A DNA stretch of 64,000 nucleotides from Caulobacteraceae bacterium. Lineage in GTDB: Bacteria; Pseudomonadota; Alphaproteobacteria; Caulobacterales; Caulobacteraceae. The position numbers were made by a program, and so were the translations under genes. The stretch spans positions 1 to 64,000 of the forward strand of contig JAFBAO010000069.1 in assembly GCA_019247715.1 (NCBI GenBank). Direction: 5' to 3'. Under the pieces are notes generated by a model. That model worked only from the letters and a program-made list of their open reading frames with translations, ran no database searches and had not been told where the DNA came from. This document shows positions 38,303-46,829 of this stretch, in pieces (position 1 is the first letter of the stretch; each line of letters opens with the position of its first letter).

Positions 38303-38667
38303 CCCAGCCCCCCGGGGCCAATCCCTATCTGGCGGGCCTTCGGGGCCGGTGCCCCAACTGCGGCGAGGGCCCGCTCTTCGAAGGCTTCCTGCGGGTCTCC
38401 CAGCGTTGCGAGGCCTGCGGCTTCGACCTCGCCAAGGCCGACAGCGGCGACGGGCCGGCGGTGTTCGTGATGCTGATCGCCGGCTTCATCGCCGCCTTCG
38501 GGCTGCTGTTCACCGAGTTCGCCCTGCATCCGCCGATCTGGGTGGACTTCCTGTGGCTGCCGGTGGGGGCGGTGCTGTGCCTGGTGCTGCTGCGGCCCGT
38601 CAAAGGGCTGATGCTGGCCGCTCAGTTCGCCAACAAGGCGTCCGAAGCGCGGCGGGATGACCTCTAG
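38299..38667 (+). CDS. DUF983 zinc-ribbon membrane protein
   Basis: The 122-residue protein has two CxxC pairs, C18/C21 (RCPNCGEG) and C37/C40 (RCEACGF), forming a probable zinc ribbon. Two or three membrane helices follow (from about residue 52). DUF983 genes typically sit next to the aa3 oxidase genes in alphaproteobacteria, and the protein is thought to be linked to oxidase assembly or membrane homeostasis, without a known activity. The TTG at 38299 overlaps the ctaE stop (TTGA) and gives MTQPPGANPYLAGLRGRCPNC, which fits the family. A dispersed palindromic repeat follows it. Confidence 0.85.
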   Translation: MTQPPGANPYLAGLRGRCPNCGEGPLFEGFLRVSQRCEACGFDLAKADSGDGPAVFVMLIAGFIAAFGLLFTEFALHPPIWVDFLWLPVGAVLCLVLLRPVKGLMLAAQFANKASEARRDDL

Positions 38668-38679
38668 CGCCCCCAAGAT

Positions 38680-38742
38680 CCCGCTCATCCCCGCGAAAGC
38701 CGGGACCCAGCAGGACATGAGCGGGTTTGCTGGACGCGTGTC
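38680..38742. repeat. Dispersed palindromic repeat (REP-like, GAAA-loop type)
   Basis: An inner stem TCCCCGC/GCCGGGA (38688-38694 and 38699-38705, one mismatch) closes a GAAA tetraloop. Outer arms CCCGCTCAT (38680-38688) and ATGAGCGGG (38717-38725) form a second inverted repeat, and GGAC/GTCC adds a small stem at 38732-38742. On the minus strand one frame reads WVPAFAGM, the well-known translation of a common dispersed bacterial repeat. It fills the gap between DUF983 and surf1. Confidence 0.75.
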
Positions 38743-38745
38743 CTG

Positions 38746-39408
38746 GTGACGCGGCCTCGCTTCCCTTACGGCCTCACCGTCGCGGCGGCCTTCGTTTTCG
38801 CTCTGTGTATAGGACTTGGCCAGTGGCAGGTGCGGCGCTTCCAGTGGAAGCAGCGGGTGCTCGCCCAGATTGCCGCCCTCGCCTCCGCGCCGCCGCAGCC
38901 CATCGGCGCGGTCCTGAGCCAGGCTGCCGCAGGGCGGGAGGTGGAATTCACCCGGGTGCGCGCCCAATGCCTCGCCGCCGCCCCCGCGCCCGCGAGGGTC
39001 GCCATCACCACCGACAAGGGCGACTGGATCACCCGCGTCTTCGGCGACTGTCGCCTGGCGGCGGGACCGTTCGACGGAATCGTCGCGGACCGCGGCCTCG
39101 TCGAGGCGAGCCGCGGACAGCTCGCGCCGGTCGAGACCATGCTCCCATCGCTCGGCCAGGTCGTGGGCGTGCTCAGGCGCGAGGCCGGCCCGCCGCGCGC
39201 CGGCCTTCGCCGTCCGGCCCCCTATCTTCTCGTCGTCGAGCAGGAATCCCCGCCGCCTCCGGGGATCATCCCTTCGCGCTGGGCCGGCGCGGCGCCTGCC
39301 AACCTGCAGTACGTGGGCGAGTACGCCCCGACCTGGTTCGGTCTTGCCGGGGTGCTCGCCGCATTCTATGCGGCGCTGCTCTGGCGCAAAGTCCGATCTC
39401 CCCGATGA
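38746..39408 (+). CDS. surf1: SURF1 family oxidase assembly protein
   Basis: SURF1 helps insert haem a into subunit I. The 220-residue protein has the standard layout: one N-terminal helix (about residues 7-26, with GLGQWQVRRFQWK after it) and one C-terminal helix (FGLAGVLAAFYAALLW), with a periplasmic domain between. PSRWAGAAPANLQYVGEYAPTWFG is a typical C-terminal block. The GTG at 38746 follows directly on a dispersed repeat, and no Shine-Dalgarno sequence is visible. Its stop overlaps the thrC start by 4 bp. Confidence 0.92.
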   Translation: MTRPRFPYGLTVAAAFVFALCIGLGQWQVRRFQWKQRVLAQIAALASAPPQPIGAVLSQAAAGREVEFTRVRAQCLAAAPAPARVAITTDKGDWITRVFGDCRLAAGPFDGIVADRGLVEASRGQLAPVETMLPSLGQVVGVLRREAGPPRAGLRRPAPYLLVVEQESPPPPGIIPSRWAGAAPANLQYVGEYAPTWFGLAGVLAAFYAALLWRKVRSPR

Positions 39409-40802
39409 AATACGTCTCCACCCGCGGCGAGGCTCCCGGCGCCGACTTCCGCACCGCCTTGCTGGCGGGGCTCGCCCCCGACGGCGGCCTCTACGTTCCC
39501 GAGGCCTGGCCGACGTTCTCCCCAGGCGAGATCGCCGCCTTCGCCGGGCGGCCCTACGCCGAGACCGCCGCCGCCGTCGTCGGGCGCTTCACCGGCGATG
39601 CGATCGACCCGGCGGCGCTCGCCAAGATCTGCGCGGAGGCCTACGCCACCTTCAACCACCCGGCGGTGACCCCGCTCACCCAGCTCGCCCCCGGCCGCTT
39701 CCTGCTGGAGCTCTTCCACGGCCCGACGCTGGCCTTCAAGGACGTGGCGATGCAGCTGCTGGCGCGGCTCTACGACCACGTGCTCGCCCGGGAGGGGCGC
39801 ACCCTCACCATCGTCTGCGCGACCTCCGGCGACACCGGCGGGGCGGCGGTGGAGGCCTTCCGGGGCCGCAGCAACATCCGGATCGTCGCCCTGTTTCCCG
39901 ATGGCCGGATCTCGTCGGTCCAGCGCCGCTACATGACCACCGCCGACGACGCCAACGTCGCCTGCCTGGCCGTCGACGGCACGTTCGACGACTGCCAGGC
40001 GATGCTGAAGGAGATGTTCCGCGACACCCAGTTCGCCCGGGCCGTGGACCTTACCGGCGTCAACTCGATCAACTGGGCGCGAATCGCCGCTCAGAGCGTC
40101 TATTATTTCGCCGCCGCCGCCGCACTCGGCGCGCCGCACCGCAAGGTCGCCTTCACCGTGCCAACCGGCAACTTCGGCGACGCCTTCGCCGGGTTCGCCG
40201 CCCACCGGATGGGTCTCCCGATCGAGCGGATCGTCGCGGCGGTGAACGGCAACGACATCATCGCCCGCGCCTTCGCTGGCGGCCGCTACGCCCGCGGCGA
40301 GGTCAGGGCCACCCAGAGCCCGGCTATGGACATCCAGGTAGCCTCGAATTTCGAGCGGCTCTATTTCGAAGCGGTGGGGCGCGATGGAGCGCAGACCGCC
40401 CGCGCCTTCCGCGCCTTCGCCGCCCAGGGGACGATCGACATACCCCCGCAGGCGCTGGAGGCGATGCGCGAGCTCCTGTCCGGCGAGGCGGTGGACGAGA
40501 CCGAGACGGCCAGCGTCATCCTTTCGACCCTGAACGAAACCGGGAATCTCGTAGATCCCCATACGGCCGTGGGCCTGGCGGCCGCCTTGCGGACCACGCA
40601 GGACAATCCCACCACGCCCATGGTCGTGCTCTCCACCGCTCATCCGGCCAAGTTCCCCGAGACGGTGGCGGCCGCCGCCGGCGTCGTTCCGCCTGCGCCC
40701 CGCTGGGCGGCCGATCTCGAAGCCAGGCCCGAGCGGTTCGAGAAGGCCCCCGCCGACGCCGAGGCGGCCAAGGCCTACATCCGCCGGTTCGTCCGCGCAT
40801 GA
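39405..40802 (+). CDS. thrC: Threonine synthase
   Basis: ThrC converts O-phosphohomoserine to threonine with PLP. The 465-residue protein is of the long class, starting MKYVSTRGEAPGADFRTALLAGLAPDGGLYVP. The PLP lysine is K112 (PTLAFKDVAMQ), and the phosphate-binding loop is ATSGDTGGAAVEAF. It overlaps surf1 by 4 bp (ATGA) and overlaps the M16 gene by 4 bp at its other end, so it is coupled to the oxidase assembly genes although the pathway is unrelated. Confidence 0.97.
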   Translation: MKYVSTRGEAPGADFRTALLAGLAPDGGLYVPEAWPTFSPGEIAAFAGRPYAETAAAVVGRFTGDAIDPAALAKICAEAYATFNHPAVTPLTQLAPGRFLLELFHGPTLAFKDVAMQLLARLYDHVLAREGRTLTIVCATSGDTGGAAVEAFRGRSNIRIVALFPDGRISSVQRRYMTTADDANVACLAVDGTFDDCQAMLKEMFRDTQFARAVDLTGVNSINWARIAAQSVYYFAAAAALGAPHRKVAFTVPTGNFGDAFAGFAAHRMGLPIERIVAAVNGNDIIARAFAGGRYARGEVRATQSPAMDIQVASNFERLYFEAVGRDGAQTARAFRAFAAQGTIDIPPQALEAMRELLSGEAVDETETASVILSTLNETGNLVDPHTAVGLAAALRTTQDNPTTPMVVLSTAHPAKFPETVAAAAGVVPPAPRWAADLEARPERFEKAPADAEAAKAYIRRFVRA

Positions 40803-42055
40803 GAGTGACGACCCTCGCCAACGGCGTTCGGGTGGTGGCCGACCCGGCGCCGGGCTACGAGACCCTCGCCCTGAGCGTGGCGGCTGGACGCGGGGCCCGT
40901 CAGGAGGACGAGGCCCGCTCGGGCTGGTCGCACCTCCTCGAGCACATGGTCTTCAAGGGCGCGGGCGCACGCTCGGCCCGCGACATCGTCGAGACGATCG
41001 AGGCGCGCGGCGGCTCGGTCAACGCCGCCACCGGCTACGAGCGGACCAGCTTCCAGGTGCGCAGCCTGGCGGATGGGCTGCAGCTCGGCATGGAGGTGGT
41101 GGCCGACCTGGTCCTTCGGCCCACCCTCGATCCGGACGACCTCGAGCGCGAGAAGCTGGTCGTGGCCCAGGAGATCGCCGAGGCCGCCGACACCCCGGAC
41201 GACTTCGTCTTCGACCTCGCCCAGGGCGCCGCCTTCGCGGACCAGCCGCTCGGCCGCCCGGTGCTTGGCAGCGAGGCCACCTTGGCGGGCGCCGATTCGG
41301 CGAGCCTCGCGGCCTGGCGCGCGCGCCTCTACGCGCCGGACCGCCTCGTGGTGAGCGCCGCCGGCGCGGTCGACGAAGACGAGCTCCTCGCCCTGGCGGA
41401 GCGCCTTTTCGGCGCCGCCGCAGCCGCGCCCGACACGCCTTTCCACCCCGCCCAGTTCACGGGCGGCAGCGTCGCCCAACGCCGATCGCTCGAGCAAGCG
41501 CACCTGGTCCTCACCTTGCCTGGCGTCGGGGTGACCGATCCGGCCTACTTCGCCTTGCGGCTTTTCGCCGAAGCGCTCGGCGGAGGCATGTCGAGCCGGC
41601 TGTTCCAGGAGGCGCGCGAGCGCCTGGGCCTCGCCTACGCCATCGACGCCTACGCCGAGTCCTACCAAGACGCGGGGATGCTGGGGGTCTACGCCGGCGC
41701 GGCGGCGGCCAACGCCGGCAAGCTCGCCGAACTGGTCGCGGTCGAGATTCTCAAGCTCGCCGAGGCGATCCCGGCGGACGAGCTGGCGCGGGCCAAGGCG
41801 CAGCTGAAGGCGTCGCTCTTCATGGCGCGGGAGGGGCTGGCGGCGCGCGCCGAGCAGGCCGCCGCCCAGCTGTTGGCGTTCGACCGCGTGCTCCCGACCG
41901 CCGAAATCGCCGAGGCCATCGATGCGGTCGAGCCGGCCGACCTCGCCCGTCTGGCCGCGCGGCTGCTGGGCGAGCGCCGCGCCGCGCCGGCGGTGCTGGG
42001 ACCGGCCAAGGCGCTGGCCGCGGCCGAACGGTTCGAGCGCGCTCTGTTCGGCTGA
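40799..42055 (+). CDS. M16 family zinc peptidase
   Basis: The 418-residue protein is an M16B pitrilysin-type peptidase, related to mitochondrial processing peptidase beta. The inverted zinc motif HxxEH is at H45-E48-H49 (SHLLEHMVFKG) and the third ligand Glu lies in the downstream helix (about residues 120-130, LVVAQEIAEA). GGSVNAATGYERTSF and GGGMSSRLFQEARERLGLAY are family blocks. No signal peptide is seen, so it is probably cytosolic. It starts inside the thrC stop (ATGA), a linkage common in alphaproteobacteria. Confidence 0.95.
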   Translation: MRVTTLANGVRVVADPAPGYETLALSVAAGRGARQEDEARSGWSHLLEHMVFKGAGARSARDIVETIEARGGSVNAATGYERTSFQVRSLADGLQLGMEVVADLVLRPTLDPDDLEREKLVVAQEIAEAADTPDDFVFDLAQGAAFADQPLGRPVLGSEATLAGADSASLAAWRARLYAPDRLVVSAAGAVDEDELLALAERLFGAAAAAPDTPFHPAQFTGGSVAQRRSLEQAHLVLTLPGVGVTDPAYFALRLFAEALGGGMSSRLFQEARERLGLAYAIDAYAESYQDAGMLGVYAGAAAANAGKLAELVAVEILKLAEAIPADELARAKAQLKASLFMAREGLAARAEQAAAQLLAFDRVLPTAEIAEAIDAVEPADLARLAARLLGERRAAPAVLGPAKALAAAERFERALFG

Positions 42056-42069
42056 CGAGGCCGTCCCGC

Positions 42070-43491
42070 TCAGCCACGGCGGCGCAGCTTTGGAAACCCC
42101 CAAGCGCCGGGGCCGAGGGAGGCCGTCCAATAGAGGGCCGCGGCGATCACCGCGACGTCGAGGTCGTAGAGATACCGGTAGTCGCAGGCGATCGAAATCA
42201 CCGCGAAGCTGCCTGCAAAGGCGACGGCGGCGCCCAGCATGGCCGCCACGGCGACGTCCTCGGGCCGCCGGCGGCGAACAAGCAGGACGAGCAGCAAGAC
42301 GCCCCCCGCGGCGAAGGCCAGGTGCGAGTAGACCGGCGTCGTGGCGAAGGCGAAAGCGTAGTCCGCCAGGGCGTCGTCGCGGATCGTCTTGCGGGGCGAC
42401 AAGCCGGCGGCGATCATTTCCTGGGCCGGCCCGTCGACCCCGGTGTAGATCGCTACGCACGCCTTGGGCCGAGGCGTCAGGAACACCCAGCGGAACGCCT
42501 GGGCGCGCACCCGAAGGTAGAGGAGCGGGTGGCGCAGGGCCAACCCTCTCCACTGGGCGCCGATCAGGCCCGCGGCCTCACCCCCCGCATCGACCTGCTC
42601 CACGACCGGCGCCAGGGGGTCGATTCGGACCGGCGAATAGAGGCGGGCGCCGGCGTCGCGGAGCAGCGCCTCGATTCTCGGCGCCTTGGCGTGGAGGACG
42701 CCGAGGCCCAGCCCCGGCGCCCGGGCGAGCGCGCCGGCGATGTCGTAGACCTGAAGGCTCTCCCACTCGTCCTCGATCGGCGCCGGAGTCTGCACCCGCG
42801 TCGACAAGGCGGCGGACCCCGCCACCGCGAGAGCGACGGCGCCGGCGAGGAAGCCGAGGCCGTGTCGCCATCCCCGGCCCAGGTCGCCCCCAGCCGAGTC
42901 GCTGGCGATCCAGCCCACCGCGGCGGCGGCGAACGGAAGCGCCACCGCCCCGTTCTGACGCGCCAGCGCCGCCAGCGTCAGCAGCGACAGTCCTGCGCCC
43001 AGCAGCAGCCAGTAGCCTCCGCCCTTCGCCTTCGCGCGGCGGGCGGCCCAGGCGAGGCAGGCGAAGCCTGCGGTGGCCGAGCCGGCGAACAGCACGTCCT
43101 TCCAGACGATCGCCGGATAGATGGCGAGCTGCGGAATGGCCATGAAGAAGGCCGCCAAGACCACGGCGAGCCTCGAGAAGCGCCGCCCGAGCAGAACGAA
43201 GGCGGTCAGGGCTCCGAAGATCAGCAGCGTATCGAGGACGACGAAGAGCACCGCGCCGGGATGCAGGGCGTCCAGAACCCCAAGCAGCCAGGACATCACC
43301 GGCGGGTGGTGGCCGCCATAGACCGCCGCCCTGCCTTCGGCCAGCTGGACGACCGAGTCGTAGGAGAGATGGCCGGGAAGATTCAGCCACAGGCAAACGG
43401 CCGCGCCGGCGCCGATGATCGCCGCCGCCATCAGGCGCGACTTCGGATCGCCCGCGAGCAGTCCCTCACCGGCCGACACGGCCTTCCCCAA
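42070..43491 (-). CDS. Polytopic membrane protein, GT-C glycosyltransferase-like
   Basis: The 473-residue protein has about 11 hydrophobic segments. After the first helix comes PGHLSYDSVVQLAEG, then GGHHPPVMSWLLGVLDALHPG, which resembles the HPP-type loop of PMT/ArnT-like GT-C enzymes. These transfer sugars from lipid carriers outside the membrane. The usual catalytic Asp pair is not certain (Asp in YDS is a candidate), so the call is structural. The start is a TTG at 43491; ATG 43431 at residue 21 is also possible and would begin right at the first helix. It may be in one transcript with the dehydrogenase genes upstream. Confidence 0.6.
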   Translation of the reverse strand: MGKAVSAGEGLLAGDPKSRLMAAAIIGAGAAVCLWLNLPGHLSYDSVVQLAEGRAAVYGGHHPPVMSWLLGVLDALHPGAVLFVVLDTLLIFGALTAFVLLGRRFSRLAVVLAAFFMAIPQLAIYPAIVWKDVLFAGSATAGFACLAWAARRAKAKGGGYWLLLGAGLSLLTLAALARQNGAVALPFAAAAVGWIASDSAGGDLGRGWRHGLGFLAGAVALAVAGSAALSTRVQTPAPIEDEWESLQVYDIAGALARAPGLGLGVLHAKAPRIEALLRDAGARLYSPVRIDPLAPVVEQVDAGGEAAGLIGAQWRGLALRHPLLYLRVRAQAFRWVFLTPRPKACVAIYTGVDGPAQEMIAAGLSPRKTIRDDALADYAFAFATTPVYSHLAFAAGGVLLLVLLVRRRRPEDVAVAAMLGAAVAFAGSFAVISIACDYRYLYDLDVAVIAAALYWTASLGPGAWGFPKLRRRG

Positions 43492-43552
43492 ATGCGATCA
43501 CGACTTGTCTGGCGCTGTTCGGCCGGCTTCGTCAATGCGAGCGCGAGTCGCG

Positions 43553-45052
43553 TCAGCCGGGGCCGCTGGCTTGCGAATCGCCGGTCTCATGCGACTTGGC
43601 CTCGCCGTTCGAGGGGCCGGAACCACCGCCGCCGGCCGAGCCCGAGCCGGCGGCTCGTCCGGCGTCGGACGTCCCATTGTCCCGGCTGTCGGTGTAGGCC
43701 GGCGCCAGGGTCGTCGGTGTCGGGCCGCTGAGGACGCCGGACCGTTCCGGCGCCGCCAGCTGGCCGGCGGGCCTCACCAGCCTGCGGCGCAGGGACGCCA
43801 CCTGACCATCGGATACGGCCGGCGCGCGGTTTCCCCAGGCGTTACGCACATAGGTCGCGACTGCGGCGACCTGCTGGTTGTCGAGCTTCCAGGCGTAGGC
43901 CGGCATGGAAAGCCCTGTCGGCCGAGCCGCGGTGGGAGTCGACTGGACGCCGGTGAGAATGAAGTGGAGCGTGGTGAGCGGATTGGCCTGCTGAAGGTTG
44001 GCGTCGCCCTTGAGCGGCGGAAAGACGCCGGGGACGCCTTCGCCGCCCGCCCGATGGCAGGCCGAGCAGCTGTCGGCGTAGATCGCTTCCCCAGCCTGCA
44101 GCTGACCGGCCGGCGGGGCCGATCCGGTCGCGGGCGGCGAGGTGGGCAGATCGGCCAGATAGGCTGCGATCGCCTCCAGGTCCGCCGGGGCCGCGAGCGA
44201 AGTTGAGAAGTCGACGACCTCGCCCATCTCGGCGGACGCCGCCGCGTGGACGTTGCCGCCCGTCTTCAGGAAACGGATCAGGTCGGCGCGCGACCAGCCG
44301 CCCAGACCCTTGCGCGGGTTGGGGGTGAGATCGGGCGCAAACCAGTCGCCGAACTTCCCGCCCCGGAGGTAGGCGCTCGTCTTCGGTGCGCCGAACAAGT
44401 TCGTCCCGGTGTGGCAGGCGCCGCAGTGCCCGAGCCCTTCGACCAGATAAGCCCCCCGGTTCCATGCGCTCGGCTTGGCGGGATTGGGCCGGTATTCGCC
44501 GGGGCGAAGGAAGAGCCAGTTCCAAAGAATCATCACCGTCCGGATGTTGAACGGAAACGGAAGCTGGTCGCGCCGCGGGGCGTTCCGGACGGGCGGGACT
44601 GTCTTCAGATAGGCGAAAATGGCGTCGGAATCCGCCCGGTCGACCCGGGTGTAGTAGTTGTAGGGGAAGGCCGGGTAGAGGTGGTGTCCCTCGTCATCGA
44701 TCCCCCGGTGCAGGGCCCGGTAGAACTGATCGGCGGTCCAAGACCCGATGCCGGTGTCGTGGTCGGGGGTGATGTTGGCCGAGAGGATGGTCCCGAACGG
44801 GGTCTGCAAAGGCCTGCCGCCGGCGAAGGGCGCGCCACCCTTGGCGGTGTGACAGGCGACACAGTCGCCAAGCGCGGCGAGGTAGCGGCCCTGCTCAGAC
44901 GCCGAGGTGGCGGCGGCCGACAGCTGGGCGGCGGGCGTCGCCCCAGCGCCGCCGCTCGAGGGCTGGCCGCAAACACCGCCGGCCGCGATCGCGGCGCCGA
45001 GCGTCGTGACGGCGGCGAGAGCGCCAATCGCAGAGCTTGGCGGCGGGCGCAT
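43553..45052 (-). CDS. Triheme cytochrome c subunit of a membrane dehydrogenase
   Basis: The 499-residue exported protein has three CxxCH haem sites: C64-H68 (GDCVACHTAKGG), C210-H214 (GHCGACHTGTN) and C329-H333 (DSCSACHRAGGEG). This is the layout of the cytochrome subunits of gluconate, sorbitol and alcohol dehydrogenases, which pass electrons to ubiquinone. A signal segment covers residues 8-26. After the third haem domain there is a Ser/Gly/Pro-rich tail of about 70 residues (roughly 430-499) with no membrane helix, unlike many relatives. It is the last gene of a small subunit-GMC-cytochrome run, 10 bp after the GMC gene. Confidence 0.93.
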   Translation of the reverse strand: MRPPPSSAIGALAAVTTLGAAIAAGGVCGQPSSGGAGATPAAQLSAAATSASEQGRYLAALGDCVACHTAKGGAPFAGGRPLQTPFGTILSANITPDHDTGIGSWTADQFYRALHRGIDDEGHHLYPAFPYNYYTRVDRADSDAIFAYLKTVPPVRNAPRRDQLPFPFNIRTVMILWNWLFLRPGEYRPNPAKPSAWNRGAYLVEGLGHCGACHTGTNLFGAPKTSAYLRGGKFGDWFAPDLTPNPRKGLGGWSRADLIRFLKTGGNVHAAASAEMGEVVDFSTSLAAPADLEAIAAYLADLPTSPPATGSAPPAGQLQAGEAIYADSCSACHRAGGEGVPGVFPPLKGDANLQQANPLTTLHFILTGVQSTPTAARPTGLSMPAYAWKLDNQQVAAVATYVRNAWGNRAPAVSDGQVASLRRRLVRPAGQLAAPERSGVLSGPTPTTLAPAYTDSRDNGTSDAGRAAGSGSAGGGGSGPSNGEAKSHETGDSQASGPG

Positions 45053-45062
45053 CGGCTCGCGC

Positions 45063-46829
45063 CTATGCCAGAACCAACGGGCCGGGCGACTTCAGGTATT
45101 GGCTGCGGATCGCTTCGAGCGACCAGTAGGCCAGGGCCGCCACGGTGTCGGTCGGGTTGTAGCCAGGGTTCTGGGGAAAGGCGCTGGCGCCCATGATGAA
45201 CAGATTGGGGACGTCCCAGGCCTGCAGGTAGCGGTTCACGACGCTGGACTTCGGATCGGCGCCCATCATCGCGCCGCCGGTGTTGTGGGTGGTCTGGTAG
45301 GGGACGATGTCGTAGTGGCCGCTGCGCTTGTTGATCTTGATTTCGCGCGGCCCCATGGCGCGGGCGATCTCGCTCGCCCGGTCAGTGATGTAGTCCGACA
45401 TGCGGTGCTCGTTGTCGGTGAAGTCGAAGGTCATCCGCAGCAGCGGGCGCCCGTAGACGTCGCGGTAGGTCGGGTCGAGATCGAGGTAGTTGCCGCGGTG
45501 GCTCATCACCGACCCGTGGGTGACCACCGACATGGTCTTCAGATAATTCTCGGCGATCGCCCGTTTCCACGTGCCGCCCCAGCTGGGCGTGCCCTCGGGC
45601 GTCGGATGGGTCTCGATCGGCCGCGCGCCGGTCTGGACCACCCCGACATAGCCGCCGCCGATGAAGCCGAGGCGGGAATGGTCGAAGTTGTCGCCATTCC
45701 ACTCGTCGCAGATCATCCCGTGGGCGCCTGCGCCGATGAACGGGTTCATGATCTTGTCGTCGAAGAAGAGGTTGATCGAGCTGGTGATCTGGTAGGCGTA
45801 GTTCTTGCCCACCAGCCCCTCGCCGGTATCGGGGTCGTAAGGCCGGCCAATCCCCGACAACAGCAGCAGCCGCACGTTGTGCAGGATGTAGGCGCAGAGC
45901 ACGATCAGTTCGGCGGGCTGCTCGAAGATCTGGCCGCTCGCGTCCACGTAGTCGACGCTGACGGCGCGCTTGCCGGTGGAATCGCGGTTGATCTTGGTCA
46001 CTTCGCACTCGGTCTTGAGCGTGAAGTTCGGTTTGCGCATCAGCACCGGCAGAATGGTGGTCTGGGCGCTGGCCTTCGAATAGTTGCCGCAGCCGAACTT
46101 TTCGCAGAACCCGCAGTAGGTGCAGGGGCCGAGCTGGACGCCGAGCGGGTTCACATAGGCGCGCGAGAGGTTCGCCGCCGGGTGCGGAAACGGCTTGTAC
46201 CCGAGTCTGGAGGCGGCCTCCCCGAAGAGCGTCGGAGGCCAGGTGAGCTGCAGCGGCGGATTCGGGTACTCGCGGGATCTCGGTCCCTCGAAGGGGTTGC
46301 CGCCCGCTTGAATCTGGCCGTTCAAGTTGCCCGCCTTGCCGCTCGCCCCGCAGAGGTACTCGAAGCGGTCATAATGCGGCTCCAGCTCCCGGTAGCTCAC
46401 GCCCCAATCCTGGATGGTCATGCCGTCCGGGATCGCGACCTTGCCGTAGCGGGAGAGGTTGTGGCTGCGGGCCACGAAGTCGCTCTCGAGGAACCGCCAG
46501 ATCTGGCCGTTCCAGTGCACGCCGGCGCCGCCGACATTCGCGCCGGGCAGGAAGGAGCCCAGCCGCCGCATCGGCAGCGCGGTCTGGGCGGCGTCGTTGC
46601 GGAACGTGAGCGTCTCGTGCGCCAGGCGCTCGAAGAGCTCGTAGCGCCAGTAATAGCGCAGCTCGTCCTGGTCGAAGGTCGGCGCGAAGTGGGTGGGCGT
46701 GTCGCGCCACGCCCCTCGCTCGAGCGCCAGCACCTTCAGTCCTGCGTCCGAAAGCTCCTGGGCGACAATGGCGCCCGTCCAGCCGAAGCCGACCACCAGC
46801 ACGTCCACGGGGGCCAGCCGTGTCGGCAT
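45063..46829 (-). CDS. GMC flavoprotein dehydrogenase subunit with Fe-S motif
   Basis: The 588-residue FAD enzyme belongs to the gluconate 2-dehydrogenase/FAD-glucose-dehydrogenase branch of the GMC family. The Rossmann motif VVGFGWTGAIVAQEL lies at about 11-25. A Cys cluster C236/C239/C242/C247 (CTYCGFCEKFGC) matches the [3Fe-4S] site reported for bacterial FAD-GDH. The catalytic His region is THNTGGAMMGADP near the C-terminus. It has no signal peptide, so export would depend on the Tat-bearing small subunit encoded just upstream with a 4-bp overlap. The sugar or alcohol substrate cannot be told from sequence. Confidence 0.93.
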   Translation of the reverse strand: MPTRLAPVDVLVVGFGWTGAIVAQELSDAGLKVLALERGAWRDTPTHFAPTFDQDELRYYWRYELFERLAHETLTFRNDAAQTALPMRRLGSFLPGANVGGAGVHWNGQIWRFLESDFVARSHNLSRYGKVAIPDGMTIQDWGVSYRELEPHYDRFEYLCGASGKAGNLNGQIQAGGNPFEGPRSREYPNPPLQLTWPPTLFGEAASRLGYKPFPHPAANLSRAYVNPLGVQLGPCTYCGFCEKFGCGNYSKASAQTTILPVLMRKPNFTLKTECEVTKINRDSTGKRAVSVDYVDASGQIFEQPAELIVLCAYILHNVRLLLLSGIGRPYDPDTGEGLVGKNYAYQITSSINLFFDDKIMNPFIGAGAHGMICDEWNGDNFDHSRLGFIGGGYVGVVQTGARPIETHPTPEGTPSWGGTWKRAIAENYLKTMSVVTHGSVMSHRGNYLDLDPTYRDVYGRPLLRMTFDFTDNEHRMSDYITDRASEIARAMGPREIKINKRSGHYDIVPYQTTHNTGGAMMGADPKSSVVNRYLQAWDVPNLFIMGASAFPQNPGYNPTDTVAALAYWSLEAIRSQYLKSPGPLVLA

